Positions 37,379-45,448 are shown, counted from the stretch's first letter. The stretch is 64,000 nucleotides of DNA from Rhodospirillaceae bacterium SYSU D60007 (GCA_003574685.1 QOCQ01000004.1:186001-250000), one strand, 5' to 3'. Numbers and translations are program-made. The notes: generated from the letters alone by a model not told the origin.

Positions 37379-37385
37379 CCCTATC

Positions 37386-37452
37386 TGTCATCCCGAGCGC
37401 AGCGAGGGACCTTTCCGCCGCCCCAGGATCCCTCGCTTCGCTCGGGATGACA
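37386..37452. repeat. Palindrome-ended repeat, GTCATCCCGAGCG type
   Basis: Left arm 37386-37411 and right arm 37426-37452 are inverted copies of about 26 bases around a GC-rich centre. They share the core GTCATCCCGAGCG with repeats at 2796 and 41547. The repeat lies between the convergent histidine-kinase and adenylate-cyclase genes. Confidence 0.75.
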
Positions 37453-37473
37453 GCAGTGTCGGAGGAAGGTTGC

Positions 37474-38577
37474 TCAAGTGAGCCGCAGGGCTGCGACGGG
37501 GAGGGGCCTTTCCTTGCCGCGCAGGTGGGCTGCCTTCAGCGGCTGCACGGCGAGTCCGGCCGGCAGGCGCAGCCGGGCTGCCAGATCACCGGAGACGACC
37601 ACGTCGAGGCCGCGCTCGCGGGCCACGTCCATCAGCCGCGCCGCGGTGTTCAGGGTGTCGCCGACGAAGGCGATCTCTCGTTTCATGGCCCCCATTTCGC
37701 CGGCCACGATCTCGCCGGCATGCAGCACCGCGCGAAAGCCTGGCACAAAGCCAAAGCGCTGGCTGAATTCCGCGGCCGTGCGTTGGAGACGGCGCTCTAA
37801 GCCGAAGGGACAGAGCGCGCACCGGGCGCCGCGCAAGGCCATGTCCTCGGGCCAGGTCAGGATCGCCTCGTCGCCGATGTACTTGTGGATCTCCGCGCCG
37901 TGATCGTAAGCCGCATCAGCGACGCTGCGGAAAAAGCTATTCAGAAGCTGGTGGAAGCGGAGATCGCCCAGACGTTCGGCCGCGGCGGTCGAATCCTTCA
38001 TGTCGATCATGAGAAAGACGCGGCGCTCCTGGCGGGGCTGCAAATAGCGGCCGGTCAGCACGCGCCGCATTTCGCGAAAGCCGACGAGGCGGCCGATCTC
38101 GACAATCACGTTGATCACGATTGACATGCCGCCGGCAAAGGCCATGATCTCGAAGAAGCGCCGGTCGAACGCCATGGACTGGGGGTTCACGGGATCGAAC
38201 AGCAGCCGGCAGAGCTGGATCGATGCCACGATGAGGACGATGTAGGCAGCGATTTTCACCAGCAGGTAAACCCAGAACGGCCAGGTCCGCATCCTGCGCA
38301 TCAGATGCGATCGGCTGCCGGCCACCTCGATCCAGATTACCGGGACGGAAACCATCAGCGAATTGACGATTCCCTGAAGCCCGCTCAGCAAGCGGTCATC
38401 CAGTTCCGGGTCCGAGGCCATCACGACCCCAAAACCAAAGCTGATGGCCGCGCCGATCCCGGCGATCGCGCGCACGATCCGCCACTCCGCACGGCGCTGG
38501 TTACGGTCCTCGGCGTCGAGCAGGGCCGCGGCGATGCCGCTGCTGTCGGATGAAGCCGCCGGCGCCGGCATTGTCAT
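37474..38577 (-). CDS. Membrane-bound class III adenylate/guanylate cyclase
   Basis: 367 residues with four or so hydrophobic helices in the first ~180 residues ('FWVYLLVKIAAYIVLIVASI' among them) and a C-terminal class III cyclase domain. The metal Asp is in 'LMIDMKDSTAAAERL' and a second Asp in 'HKYIGDEAILTWP'. The transition-state region is 'VGDTLNTAARL', with Asn and Arg present, so the enzyme is likely active, making cAMP. The start ATG at 38577 overlaps the upstream threonine-dehydratase stop by 4 bases, giving coupled translation. Confidence 0.88.
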   Translation of the reverse strand: MTMPAPAASSDSSGIAAALLDAEDRNQRRAEWRIVRAIAGIGAAISFGFGVVMASDPELDDRLLSGLQGIVNSLMVSVPVIWIEVAGSRSHLMRRMRTWPFWVYLLVKIAAYIVLIVASIQLCRLLFDPVNPQSMAFDRRFFEIMAFAGGMSIVINVIVEIGRLVGFREMRRVLTGRYLQPRQERRVFLMIDMKDSTAAAERLGDLRFHQLLNSFFRSVADAAYDHGAEIHKYIGDEAILTWPEDMALRGARCALCPFGLERRLQRTAAEFSQRFGFVPGFRAVLHAGEIVAGEMGAMKREIAFVGDTLNTAARLMDVARERGLDVVVSGDLAARLRLPAGLAVQPLKAAHLRGKERPLPVAALRLT

Positions 38578-39575
38578 CCGGACTGTGGGCGCGCTGCGGT
38601 GGCAAGCGCCGCGCGGAACATTTCGCCATCGACGTTGCCGCCGGAGCAGATGACGCAGACCGTACGGTCCTTGACTGGCAGGCGCTCCTTCAGGACACAG
38701 GCAAGCCCCACGGCGCCGCCAGGTTCCACCACCAGCTTGAATTCGCGGAATGCCAGCTCCATGGCGGCAGCGACCTCCTCGTCGGTGGCGACGAGGCTGC
38801 CGGCCAGGTGACGCTTCGCCAGCGGGAAGGTGTAGTTGCCGGGGCAGGGGGCCAGCAGGGCATCGCAGAACGAGCCGGTGAGACGCTCGTTGCGCTGGAT
38901 CGTGCCTGATGCCAGCGACCGCGCCAGATCGTCGAAGCCCGCCGGTTCGGCTGCGAAACACTGCGTTTGCGGACTGATCGCCTTCACCGCCATCGCAATG
39001 CCCGTGGAGAGCCCGCCGCCGCTGCACGGCGCAATCACCGCATCGAGCGTGGCGCCCAGTGCGCCCGCCTGGTCGATCACCTCGGAGCCGATCGTACCCT
39101 GGCCCGCGATGATCCAGGGATGATCGTAGGGCGGGACCGGCGTGCGGCCTTCACGATCGGCCAGTGCGCGTGCGATGGCCTCGCGATCGTCCTTGAGGCG
39201 GTCATAGAACACCACCCGCGCGCCGCTCGCCCGGGTATTGGCGACCTTGATGGCAGGCGCATCGTGCGGCATCACGATCGTGGCTGGCGTCCTGAGCGCG
39301 CGTGCGGCCTCGGCCACGCCCTGCGCGTGATTGCCGGACGACCAGGCGACGACGCCGGGCTGCCGCTGCGCCGCGCCGAGCTGGCTGATGAAATTGTAGG
39401 CGCCGCGGAACTTGAACGAGCCCGTGCGCTGAAGTGGCTCCGCCTTGATCAGCAATCTGCCGCCGAGACGGTCGTTGACGCGGGGGTTCTCCAGCAGCGG
39501 CGTACGGATCGCGGCGCCCTCGATGCGCTGCGCGGCGGCCTCGATGTCGGCATAGACAGGCAGGTTCAGATCCAT
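38574..39575 (-). CDS. PLP-dependent threonine/serine dehydratase-like enzyme
   Basis: 333 residues of fold type II. The PLP Lys lies in 'RTGSFKFRGAYN', the phosphate-binding glycine loop is 'CSGGGLSTG', and 'SSGNHAQGVA' binds the substrate. It would deaminate threonine or serine to a 2-keto acid plus ammonia. It lacks the C-terminal ACT regulatory domain of biosynthetic IlvA, so the short catabolic or racemase-like form is expected. The ATG at 39575 fits the family length. It is coupled to the cyclase gene. Confidence 0.88.
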   Translation of the reverse strand: MDLNLPVYADIEAAAQRIEGAAIRTPLLENPRVNDRLGGRLLIKAEPLQRTGSFKFRGAYNFISQLGAAQRQPGVVAWSSGNHAQGVAEAARALRTPATIVMPHDAPAIKVANTRASGARVVFYDRLKDDREAIARALADREGRTPVPPYDHPWIIAGQGTIGSEVIDQAGALGATLDAVIAPCSGGGLSTGIAMAVKAISPQTQCFAAEPAGFDDLARSLASGTIQRNERLTGSFCDALLAPCPGNYTFPLAKRHLAGSLVATDEEVAAAMELAFREFKLVVEPGGAVGLACVLKERLPVKDRTVCVICSGGNVDGEMFRAALATAARPQSG

Positions 39576-39708
39576 CGCTTCTTCCAGTGACACAGTGCGC
39601 CGTACCTTAGCTTCGCGGCGCGCGGGATGCACGTCATGGCGTGCGCTTGACCCCGCTGCCGTCACCCTGTCAGATCGTCGCTGCAAGGAAGAGCGAGAGG
39701 GCGTGCCG

Positions 39709-41130
39709 ATGGCGGTGATCGAAGCCGATTTCCTGCAGCGCGAAGAGGACAAGAGGGCGCTGCTGGCGGCCGGCATGGACGCGGCCCGCACGCAGGCATG
39801 GATCGCGGCGAGACCTGCCGCCCTGTCGAGCTTCGGCGCCGATCGCATTTCGTGGAGCCGCTATTGGGAGCTGGGCCGGCAGCTTCTCGCCAGCCTGCCG
39901 CGCCGGCCGGAGCGCAGCGAGGCCGAGCAGATGGCCGCGATGCGCCTGCTGAAGGCCGGCCGCGAGACACGCCAGCGCTTCATGGCGGCGCATGCACTGG
40001 ACGTGTACAGCGCGCTGACTGACAACATGCGGCGGTTCGAGCGCGTGGAGCGGCTTGTGACGACGGCCGCCACGCTGGTCCCCGGCCTGGTGCCGACGCC
40101 GGAAGACGTGGCTGCCGAGGCGCAATACCGGCAGGGCGAGAAGGACGGGATCGAGATCGACCAGGGGATCTTCTGCCACGCGGTGCTGGCGCGGCCCGAC
40201 ACCGGAACGCACCTTTGCCACGCGATGCTGCTGCCGCGGATCGAGGCGCGCCGGCGCCTGCCGGAGCTGGAGGCGGCGGGAAAGGTCGATCTCGGTCATG
40301 CCGAGGTCGAGCGGATGGGCAAGGCCTCGTACGTCACGCTGAAGAACCCGCGCTACCTGAACGCCGAGGATGATTTCACCATGGATCCGCTGGAGATCGC
40401 GGTGGATCTCGCGCTGCTTGACCCGCAGACCCAGGTCTGCGTCATGCGCGGCGGCTTCGTCGATCATCCCAAATACAAGGGCCGGCGCATTTTCCAGGCG
40501 GGCATCAACCTGACACACATCTACAATGGCAAAATTCCTTACATCTGGTACGTCCGGCGTGATCTGGGCTGGGTCAACAAGGTGATGCGTGGCCACGCCA
40601 GCGAGACGATCTCGCCCGACGAGGCCACGGGCGAGACTCACGAGAAGCTGTGGATCGCGCAGCTTGATACCTTCGCGATCGGCGGCGGCTGCCAGGCGCT
40701 GCTGGTGATGGACTACAACATCGCTGGCGCGGACTCCTACATGACCCTGCCGGCGCGCAAGGAAGGCATCATCCCCGGCATGGCGAACCTGCGCCTGTGG
40801 CGCTTCGTGGGCGATCGTATCGCGCGGCAGGCGATCCTGTACGAACGTGGCCTGCCCTGCGCCAGCCCCGAGGGCCGCATGATCATCGACCGCGTCGTGC
40901 CGCCCGATCAGACCGACGCGGCCGTGGCCGAGGCGGTGGAAGGGCTGACCAGCTCAGGCGTCGTCAGCGCGCGCGGCAACCGGGTCGCCATCCGCGCCTC
41001 GCAGGAGCCGCTGGACCTGTTCCGCCGCTATGCCGCCGTCTATGCGCGCGAGCAGGCCTGGTGCCATTTCAGCCCGGCGCTGATCGCCAACCTCGAACGC
41101 CACTGGAACGCCGCCCAACGGAAGATGTAG
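39709..41130 (+). CDS. DpgC-like cofactor-independent dioxygenase (crotonase fold)
   Basis: 473 residues of crotonase fold, resembling 3,5-dihydroxyphenylacetyl-CoA 1,2-dioxygenase (DpgC) from glycopeptide antibiotic pathways. Matches by recall include 'NPRYLNAEDD', 'GRRIFQAGINLTHIYNG' (around residue 264), 'FAIGGGCQALLVMDYN' (around 325), 'LPARKEGIIPGMANLRL' and 'SGVVSARGNR', with the C-terminal 'EPLDLFRRYAAVYAREQAWCHFSPALI'. DpgC uses O2 directly, without metal or flavin, to make an arylglyoxylate from an aryl-acetyl-CoA. The start at 39709 has GAGAGG upstream. The substrate is unknown, and no peptide-antibiotic genes are adjacent. Confidence 0.85.
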   Translation: MAVIEADFLQREEDKRALLAAGMDAARTQAWIAARPAALSSFGADRISWSRYWELGRQLLASLPRRPERSEAEQMAAMRLLKAGRETRQRFMAAHALDVYSALTDNMRRFERVERLVTTAATLVPGLVPTPEDVAAEAQYRQGEKDGIEIDQGIFCHAVLARPDTGTHLCHAMLLPRIEARRRLPELEAAGKVDLGHAEVERMGKASYVTLKNPRYLNAEDDFTMDPLEIAVDLALLDPQTQVCVMRGGFVDHPKYKGRRIFQAGINLTHIYNGKIPYIWYVRRDLGWVNKVMRGHASETISPDEATGETHEKLWIAQLDTFAIGGGCQALLVMDYNIAGADSYMTLPARKEGIIPGMANLRLWRFVGDRIARQAILYERGLPCASPEGRMIIDRVVPPDQTDAAVAEAVEGLTSSGVVSARGNRVAIRASQEPLDLFRRYAAVYAREQAWCHFSPALIANLERHWNAAQRKM

Positions 41131-41156
41131 GGCCGCGTAGCCATGTGGCGATTTGG

Positions 41157-41282
41157 CGTCGTCCTGAGCGCAGCGAAGGACCTTGCGATCGCCCAAATGT
41201 GAGCGCTGCTGGCGGTGAATCACCGATTCTGCCAGTCTTAATCCGAACCATCGCAGGGTCCTTCGCTGCGCTCAGGACGACG
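41157..41282. repeat. Palindrome-ended repeat, CGTCGTCCTGAGCG type
   Basis: Left arm 41157-41182 and right arm 41257-41282 are inverted copies with about 75 bases between them. They differ from the 32827-32952 copy at only a few arm positions, and the spacer is of similar length. Confidence 0.75.
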
Positions 41283-41362
41283 ACAAATACGGCGTTAAGG
41301 TCATATGCGAATCTGATTACCCGGCTGGCTCTGCCGGACGATGTTCGTCGGTAGAAAACTGC

Positions 41363-41470
41363 CTCATGGTGAGCACAGGTGGATGCTTTGCATCCACCGG
41401 GTCGAACCATGAAGCAGCCGGCACTGCCGCTGTGCGACGCCTTCATGGTTCGACAAGCTCACCATGAAGG
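41363..41470. repeat. Interrupted CATGGTGAG-type repeat with nested hairpin
   Basis: The right part, 41427-41470, is the exact reverse complement of 17588-17631. The left arm is split: CATGGTGAG and GTCGAACCATGAAG are separated by an extra ~27 bases holding a perfect 9-bp hairpin at 41378-41398 (GGTGGATGC, TTT loop, GCATCCACC). This indicates one repeat type inserted into another. Confidence 0.78.
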
Positions 41471-41546
41471 CTATTTCGACGCCGTACCTCGCCTCCACAT
41501 GCATCGGCGGAGCCAGCCGTGTAATCAGGAATGCGAATGCCCTGCC

Positions 41547-41633
41547 GTCATCCCGAGCGCCGGCGAGGGATCTGCTGCGGCGTGAGGACGGCGCGTCATG
41601 CGCGGGAGATCCCTCGCTGGCGCTCGGGATGAC
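41547..41633. repeat. Palindrome-ended repeat, CATCCCGAGCGCC type
   Basis: Arms 41547-41572 and 41608-41633 are inverted copies of 26 bases. Both the arms and the flank ATGCGAATGCCCTG match the copy at 2796-2880. It lies 30 bases beyond the stop of the convergent 537-residue gene. Confidence 0.75.
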
Positions 41634-41663
41634 GCGGTGAACTTGCTGGCGCAGTTTCCGCCC

Positions 41664-43277
41664 TTACTGCAATCCGGCCACGCCCATGGCGTCGCCGAAG
41701 CGTCGGGCGCACTCCAGGAAATCGCCGTACTTGCGATGCCGCGCCGTGTGCTGCGCGCAGGCCAGCAACAGCCAGTCGCGGCCGGGTGCCCGGTTCCGCC
41801 GCCAGTCGTCGCTCAGGCACTGGGCGATTTCCTGGTTATGCGGATCGTTGCCGATGCGTGTCGCCGCCAGCGCCAGTCGTCCGATCAGGGCCTCGCGGTC
41901 GGTGCTGTTTTCCAGGCAGGCCTGCGTCCAGGCGACGGATTGCGGTCCGTCGAGCGCCAGGATCGCGGCCTCCAGCCGATCGAGAATCTGGCCCATTGTC
42001 ATCTTCGCCGCCTCAGCCGGAGCGCGCACTGCGACTTCGTGCATGTCGCCAGTGTGCCGCTGATGCCAGGCGTTGCGGTTGAGGAACGACGCGGCGACGT
42101 AAATCAGCTTCAGCCGCTGCGGATGCCGGAAATTGTCGTAGAACCAGCCGAGCGTGCTGCAGTATTCGGCGCAGTGCTGCGGGATCGAGAAGTTGATGTC
42201 GGTCTGGGTGCGCACCAGCACCTGGGCGGCGCCGACCTGCAGCACATCGAGGATCTGCCGCGGCCCCTTGCCGGCCAGCAGCAGGGCGCTGATCCGCTCG
42301 ATATAAGCCGGCTCGTGCTGGTTCAGCACGGCATCGAGGAGGTCGGCGGCTTCCTGCGCATCGAGCGGCGTGCAGTTCGCCAGCATGGCACGCTCGCGTT
42401 CGGTCGTGCCGCTGTAGGGCACTGCATGCAGCTCCTGTCCTTCGATGTAGACCGTGACGGCATTGCAGGCCATCTCGTAGGTCGAGTACCAGCGCGGGCC
42501 CACCGCAATGTCGAGCGCACCGGCATAGACGATGTCGTGCGAATTGTCCCAGCCCACGGCATCGCCCAACTCGACCGTCGAGCGGGCACGGAACGATTTG
42601 TGACCCGTCGTGTAGGACCGGTTCTGGAAGGCGCGGTCCTGCACGTCGATCAGGCCGGCGAAGACCAGCTCGGCCAGCGCGTCGCGGCGATGAGCCTTGT
42701 CCTGCATCAGGCCGAGGAACACGCGGTAGGCGTCGATCACTTGGCCGCGATGCACCAGCGTCATCCAGTGTCCCAGCCGTTCCTTCAGGCTGCCGTCCAG
42801 CGCCAGCGGCTCCTGATCTGGCCAGTAGACCACCGGCGCTGGCGGCGGGCCCGGCTGCGCCTTGAAACCGCGCGCGTAGTGGCCAGGCGCCCTGACGATC
42901 TTCTGGTTCCAGATGTCCAGCCCGGTGGGGATGTACCAGATGGTCTGCGCCATCGGCAGGGCGGCCAGCGGCCCCGCCGGCAGCATGCGCGCGAGGTTCA
43001 GCGTGGCGCGCGCCGAGAGCAGGCAGTGGTCGTTGTTGACGAAGTTCACATAGCCGTCGTCGATCCGCTCGTGATAGGGCACGTGCGTGTAGGGCGCGTG
43101 TATGCGTACAGCTTCCGTCAACAGCTCCTGAAGCGGCCGTCCGGCGCGGACGAGATCGTAGTAGGCGCGACTGGCCCCGATCTGGTCGCGCTGCAGGATG
43201 CTGTCCTCCAGCGCCGCGTACAGGACGTCGGTGGCTGCGTCGCGGTTCGAGCCTGGGGACAGGGTTGCCGTGGCCAT
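41664..43277 (-). CDS. Unrecognised 537-residue protein, His-rich N-terminal motif
   Basis: A 537-residue soluble-looking protein. I do not recognise the family with confidence. A clustered His motif lies at residues 60-84: His60, His65, His69 and His84 in 'HAPYTHVPYHE' and 'NNDHC'. Further His residues occur in mid-protein ('SVTTGHK'-like and 'DNSHDIVY' regions) and near the C-terminus ('AQHTARHRKYGDF'). Such motifs could bind a metal or heme. No signal peptide or membrane segment is seen. GGGAGGA lies 7 bases before the ATG, so the start is secure. It converges on the DpgC-like gene and is divergent from no gene; ruvX lies upstream on the same strand. Confidence 0.7.
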   Translation of the reverse strand: MATATLSPGSNRDAATDVLYAALEDSILQRDQIGASRAYYDLVRAGRPLQELLTEAVRIHAPYTHVPYHERIDDGYVNFVNNDHCLLSARATLNLARMLPAGPLAALPMAQTIWYIPTGLDIWNQKIVRAPGHYARGFKAQPGPPPAPVVYWPDQEPLALDGSLKERLGHWMTLVHRGQVIDAYRVFLGLMQDKAHRRDALAELVFAGLIDVQDRAFQNRSYTTGHKSFRARSTVELGDAVGWDNSHDIVYAGALDIAVGPRWYSTYEMACNAVTVYIEGQELHAVPYSGTTERERAMLANCTPLDAQEAADLLDAVLNQHEPAYIERISALLLAGKGPRQILDVLQVGAAQVLVRTQTDINFSIPQHCAEYCSTLGWFYDNFRHPQRLKLIYVAASFLNRNAWHQRHTGDMHEVAVRAPAEAAKMTMGQILDRLEAAILALDGPQSVAWTQACLENSTDREALIGRLALAATRIGNDPHNQEIAQCLSDDWRRNRAPGRDWLLLACAQHTARHRKYGDFLECARRFGDAMGVAGLQ

Positions 43278-43311
43278 TGCGAAATCCTCCCGCCTGCGAC
43301 CCGACAGAGGT

Positions 43312-43815
43312 TCAGGTTATATGCCTGAGACGGTCAAGGGCCGCCTGCAGAATCCAGGCGGCTGCTGCGGCATCGATGCGTGCCTCGCGCTTGCGGCGGG
43401 ACATGTCGTAGCCCTCGATCATCGTGCGCTCAACGCCGGCGGTCGAGAGCCGCTCGTCCTGCAGGACAATCGGCAGGTCTGCGAACCGGTGGCAGGGCGG
43501 CCCAATGTCGAGGTTGACCGCCATCAGGTTGGCAACGAACTGGCGCACCGACTGGCATCGCGGGCCTTCGCTGCCGTCCATGTTCAGCGGCAGGCCGACG
43601 ATCAGGGCCGCGATCTGCTCGCGACGCACGATCTCGGCGAGCCGCGTGGCATCTTTCGTAAACTTCGTGCGCGCGATGGTTTCCAGCGGCGTTGCCAGCG
43701 AGCGCAGCGCATCCGACGTGGCAAGCCCGATGGTGCGCGTGCCGACGTCAAGCCCCAGCAGCCGGCCGTGAGGCGGCAGGACAGCATTCAGGCCGGCGAA
43801 ATCGACGAGCGCCAT
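43312..43815 (-). CDS. ruvX: YqgF/RuvX-type Holliday-junction resolvase-like/pre-16S rRNA nuclease
   Basis: 167 residues. 'LLGLDVGTRTIGLATSDAL' is the metal-binding opening of the RNase H fold, 'IVGLPLNMDGSEGPR' is the family signature and 'DERLST' carries a further acidic residue. The enzyme matures 16S rRNA and is also annotated as a resolvase. It overlaps the preceding alpha/beta hydrolase gene by 28 bases. In many alphaproteobacteria ruvX lies near gatC-gatA, and both are within 3.5 kb here. Confidence 0.92.
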   Translation of the reverse strand: MALVDFAGLNAVLPPHGRLLGLDVGTRTIGLATSDALRSLATPLETIARTKFTKDATRLAEIVRREQIAALIVGLPLNMDGSEGPRCQSVRQFVANLMAVNLDIGPPCHRFADLPIVLQDERLSTAGVERTMIEGYDMSRRKREARIDAAAAAWILQAALDRLRHIT

Positions 43816-44621
43816 GCGCCTTCCGCGGCCGGGGCGTCCACATCGCGCACGGCCAGCGGCATGCGCTCCAGCCAGTCCGCTGCATAGGCTGCGACGTCCT
43901 GCCAGCCGGGTTGCCCCAGCACCCAATGTCCCTGGCCCGCGAATTCCTTGTAGGCGGATACGCGTGCGTAGCGCCGCGCCACCTTGCGTACGGTTGACGC
44001 CGGCGTCAGCCGGTCCTTCGCGGTGCCGATCACCAGCAAGGGACAATCGATCGCGGCCGGATCGACGCGCGCGGCCTGCCGCGAATCGAGGAAGGGCAGG
44101 CCGATTTCCAGCAGCACTCGGCCGGAATCGTGCACGAAACGGGCGTATTCGCGGCCGCACTCCAGACGGTCGGTGCAGGTGTTGAAGGTGCCGTACAGGG
44201 CCTCCTTCCACGTCGCGCGATGGGGCAGGTTCCACCAGCCCCAGGTGAACTGTATGCGCCGGAAGGCCCGCAGCACGGAAGGATGCAACGCAAAGACGCC
44301 CGCCGGCGGCGCCGGGCAAAGCAGGACGGCCGCCGTGCACAGACGCCGCGCCGCCAGGATCTGTGCCAACAAGCCGCCCATGGAATGACCGATCACAACC
44401 GGCTTGTCCGGCAGCGCAGCGATGCAGGCCTCAAGATCGGCGGCATAGTCGAGCAGTGACGTGGTGCCGAGTTCCGGCGGTGGCTTCAGCGGCGGCGCCT
44501 CGTGGTGGCGCAGCGCCGGCGTCAGGACTTCCCAGCCGCGCTCCTCGAAATAGGCCCGCCAGCGGCGCCATGCGATGGGCGTCGCCCACATGCCATGAAT
44601 CATCACCACGACACGCTGCAT
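43788..44621 (-). CDS. Alpha/beta hydrolase
   Basis: 277 residues with 'MIHGMWATP' forming the oxyanion region and the nucleophile elbow GHSMGG. The late catalytic Asp and His are likely in 'GTAKDRLTP' and 'GQGHWVLG'. No signal peptide is seen, so a cytosolic location is expected. The substrate is unknown. The ATG at 44621 is preceded by AAGGTAA; an alternative ATG lies at 44645. It overlaps ruvX by 28 bases at its end. Confidence 0.82.
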   Translation of the reverse strand: MQRVVVMIHGMWATPIAWRRWRAYFEERGWEVLTPALRHHEAPPLKPPPELGTTSLLDYAADLEACIAALPDKPVVIGHSMGGLLAQILAARRLCTAAVLLCPAPPAGVFALHPSVLRAFRRIQFTWGWWNLPHRATWKEALYGTFNTCTDRLECGREYARFVHDSGRVLLEIGLPFLDSRQAARVDPAAIDCPLLVIGTAKDRLTPASTVRKVARRYARVSAYKEFAGQGHWVLGQPGWQDVAAYAADWLERMPLAVRDVDAPAAEGAWRSSISPA

Positions 44622-44692
44622 GCTGCACGTTACCTTGTTCGGCATTGCGCCAACAGCGCGCGTTCATGATGCATCACAACATAAGCCGTGAA

Positions 44693-44704
44693 TGCAAATT
44701 TGCA
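44693..44704. promoter_or_regulatory. 12-base perfect palindrome in divergent intergenic region
   Basis: TGCAAATTTGCA is an exact palindrome, AT-rich against the GC-rich surroundings, midway between two divergent genes (hydrolase start at 44621 and SH3 protein at 44794). It could be an operator. Confidence 0.35.
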
Positions 44705-44793
44705 GGGCAGCATTGCGGGCGCGGCCTTGGCGGCGGAACGCCGCACGCCCTCGCGCTTTGGATAGTCACGAGTGGGATCGACAGGAGATCACC

Positions 44794-45441
44794 ATGACCA
44801 TCAAGCGCATTCTGCTGGCCGGTGCAGCCGGCGTTGCGATGCTGGCGGTTTCAGCATCCGGCGCCCTGGCGGGCACCGGCGATATCTACAAAGTGTCGGG
44901 CGAGCGGGTGAACCTGCGCGGCGGGCCTTCGAACCAAGCGGCGATCCGCGGCCAGCTTCTCCAGGGTGAGGAGCTGATTGAACTGACGCAGCATGGCGGC
45001 TGGCTGGGCGTGCGCGTGGCACGGACCGGCGAGGAGGGCTGGATCTTCTCTGATCTGGTGCGCCGGGTTTCGCAGAGCTCGTTGAACCGGATGCCCTCGG
45101 CTGGCGGCTTTCAGCGCTATTCGCGCGACTTCGACGTGATGGTCGAGGCCATCGACCGGCAGCTCGGTATCCCAATGGTGGCCGAGATCAACCAGGGGCC
45201 GAACAATACCCTGCGCGTGACGCCGACTGCCGAATGGATGCTGGGCACCAGCCGCGACGCCAAGCTCTATGCCGCGCTGGCCCTGTGGCAGATGTGGAAA
45301 AGCAGCAGCCGCGACCGGCCGGCCAATGTCGCGATCGTGCTGGGCGGTGCCAACTACATCAGCATCAACGACACGCCCAACGGCCCCACGCTGGGCATCG
45401 AGCCGCCCAACGTCGGTGCGCTGACCGGCAGCACGCGCTGA
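44794..45441 (+). CDS. Exported SH3-like domain protein
   Basis: 215 residues with a signal peptide (cleavage after 'ASGALA', near residue 24), then a bacterial SH3 domain: 'VSGERVNLRGGPSNQAAIRGQLLQGEEL' and 'GGWLGVRVARTGEEGWIFSDLV'. A C-terminal region of about 100 residues has no recognised domain. SH3b domains often bind cell-wall peptides. AGGAG precedes the ATG. It is likely periplasmic; its partner is unknown. Confidence 0.8.
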   Translation: MTIKRILLAGAAGVAMLAVSASGALAGTGDIYKVSGERVNLRGGPSNQAAIRGQLLQGEELIELTQHGGWLGVRVARTGEEGWIFSDLVRRVSQSSLNRMPSAGGFQRYSRDFDVMVEAIDRQLGIPMVAEINQGPNNTLRVTPTAEWMLGTSRDAKLYAALALWQMWKSSSRDRPANVAIVLGGANYISINDTPNGPTLGIEPPNVGALTGSTR

Positions 45442-45448
45442 ATGTCCC

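Larger units (their letters stand above)
41131..41663. other. 533-base convergent intergenic region packed with repeats
   Basis: No gene is credible here. Five repeat features fill most of the gap between two convergent genes: the pair 41157-41282, the interrupted pair 41363-41470 with an internal hairpin at 41378-41398, and the pair 41547-41633. The word CATATGCGAAT at 41302-41312 is also found at 2775-2785 and, inverted, at 2546-2556. Confidence 0.85.

Noticed and set aside
41157-41633. CRISPR-like array
   Set aside because: The repeats are palindromic pairs of different types with unequal spacing, without regular direct repeats or unique spacers, and no cas genes are present.
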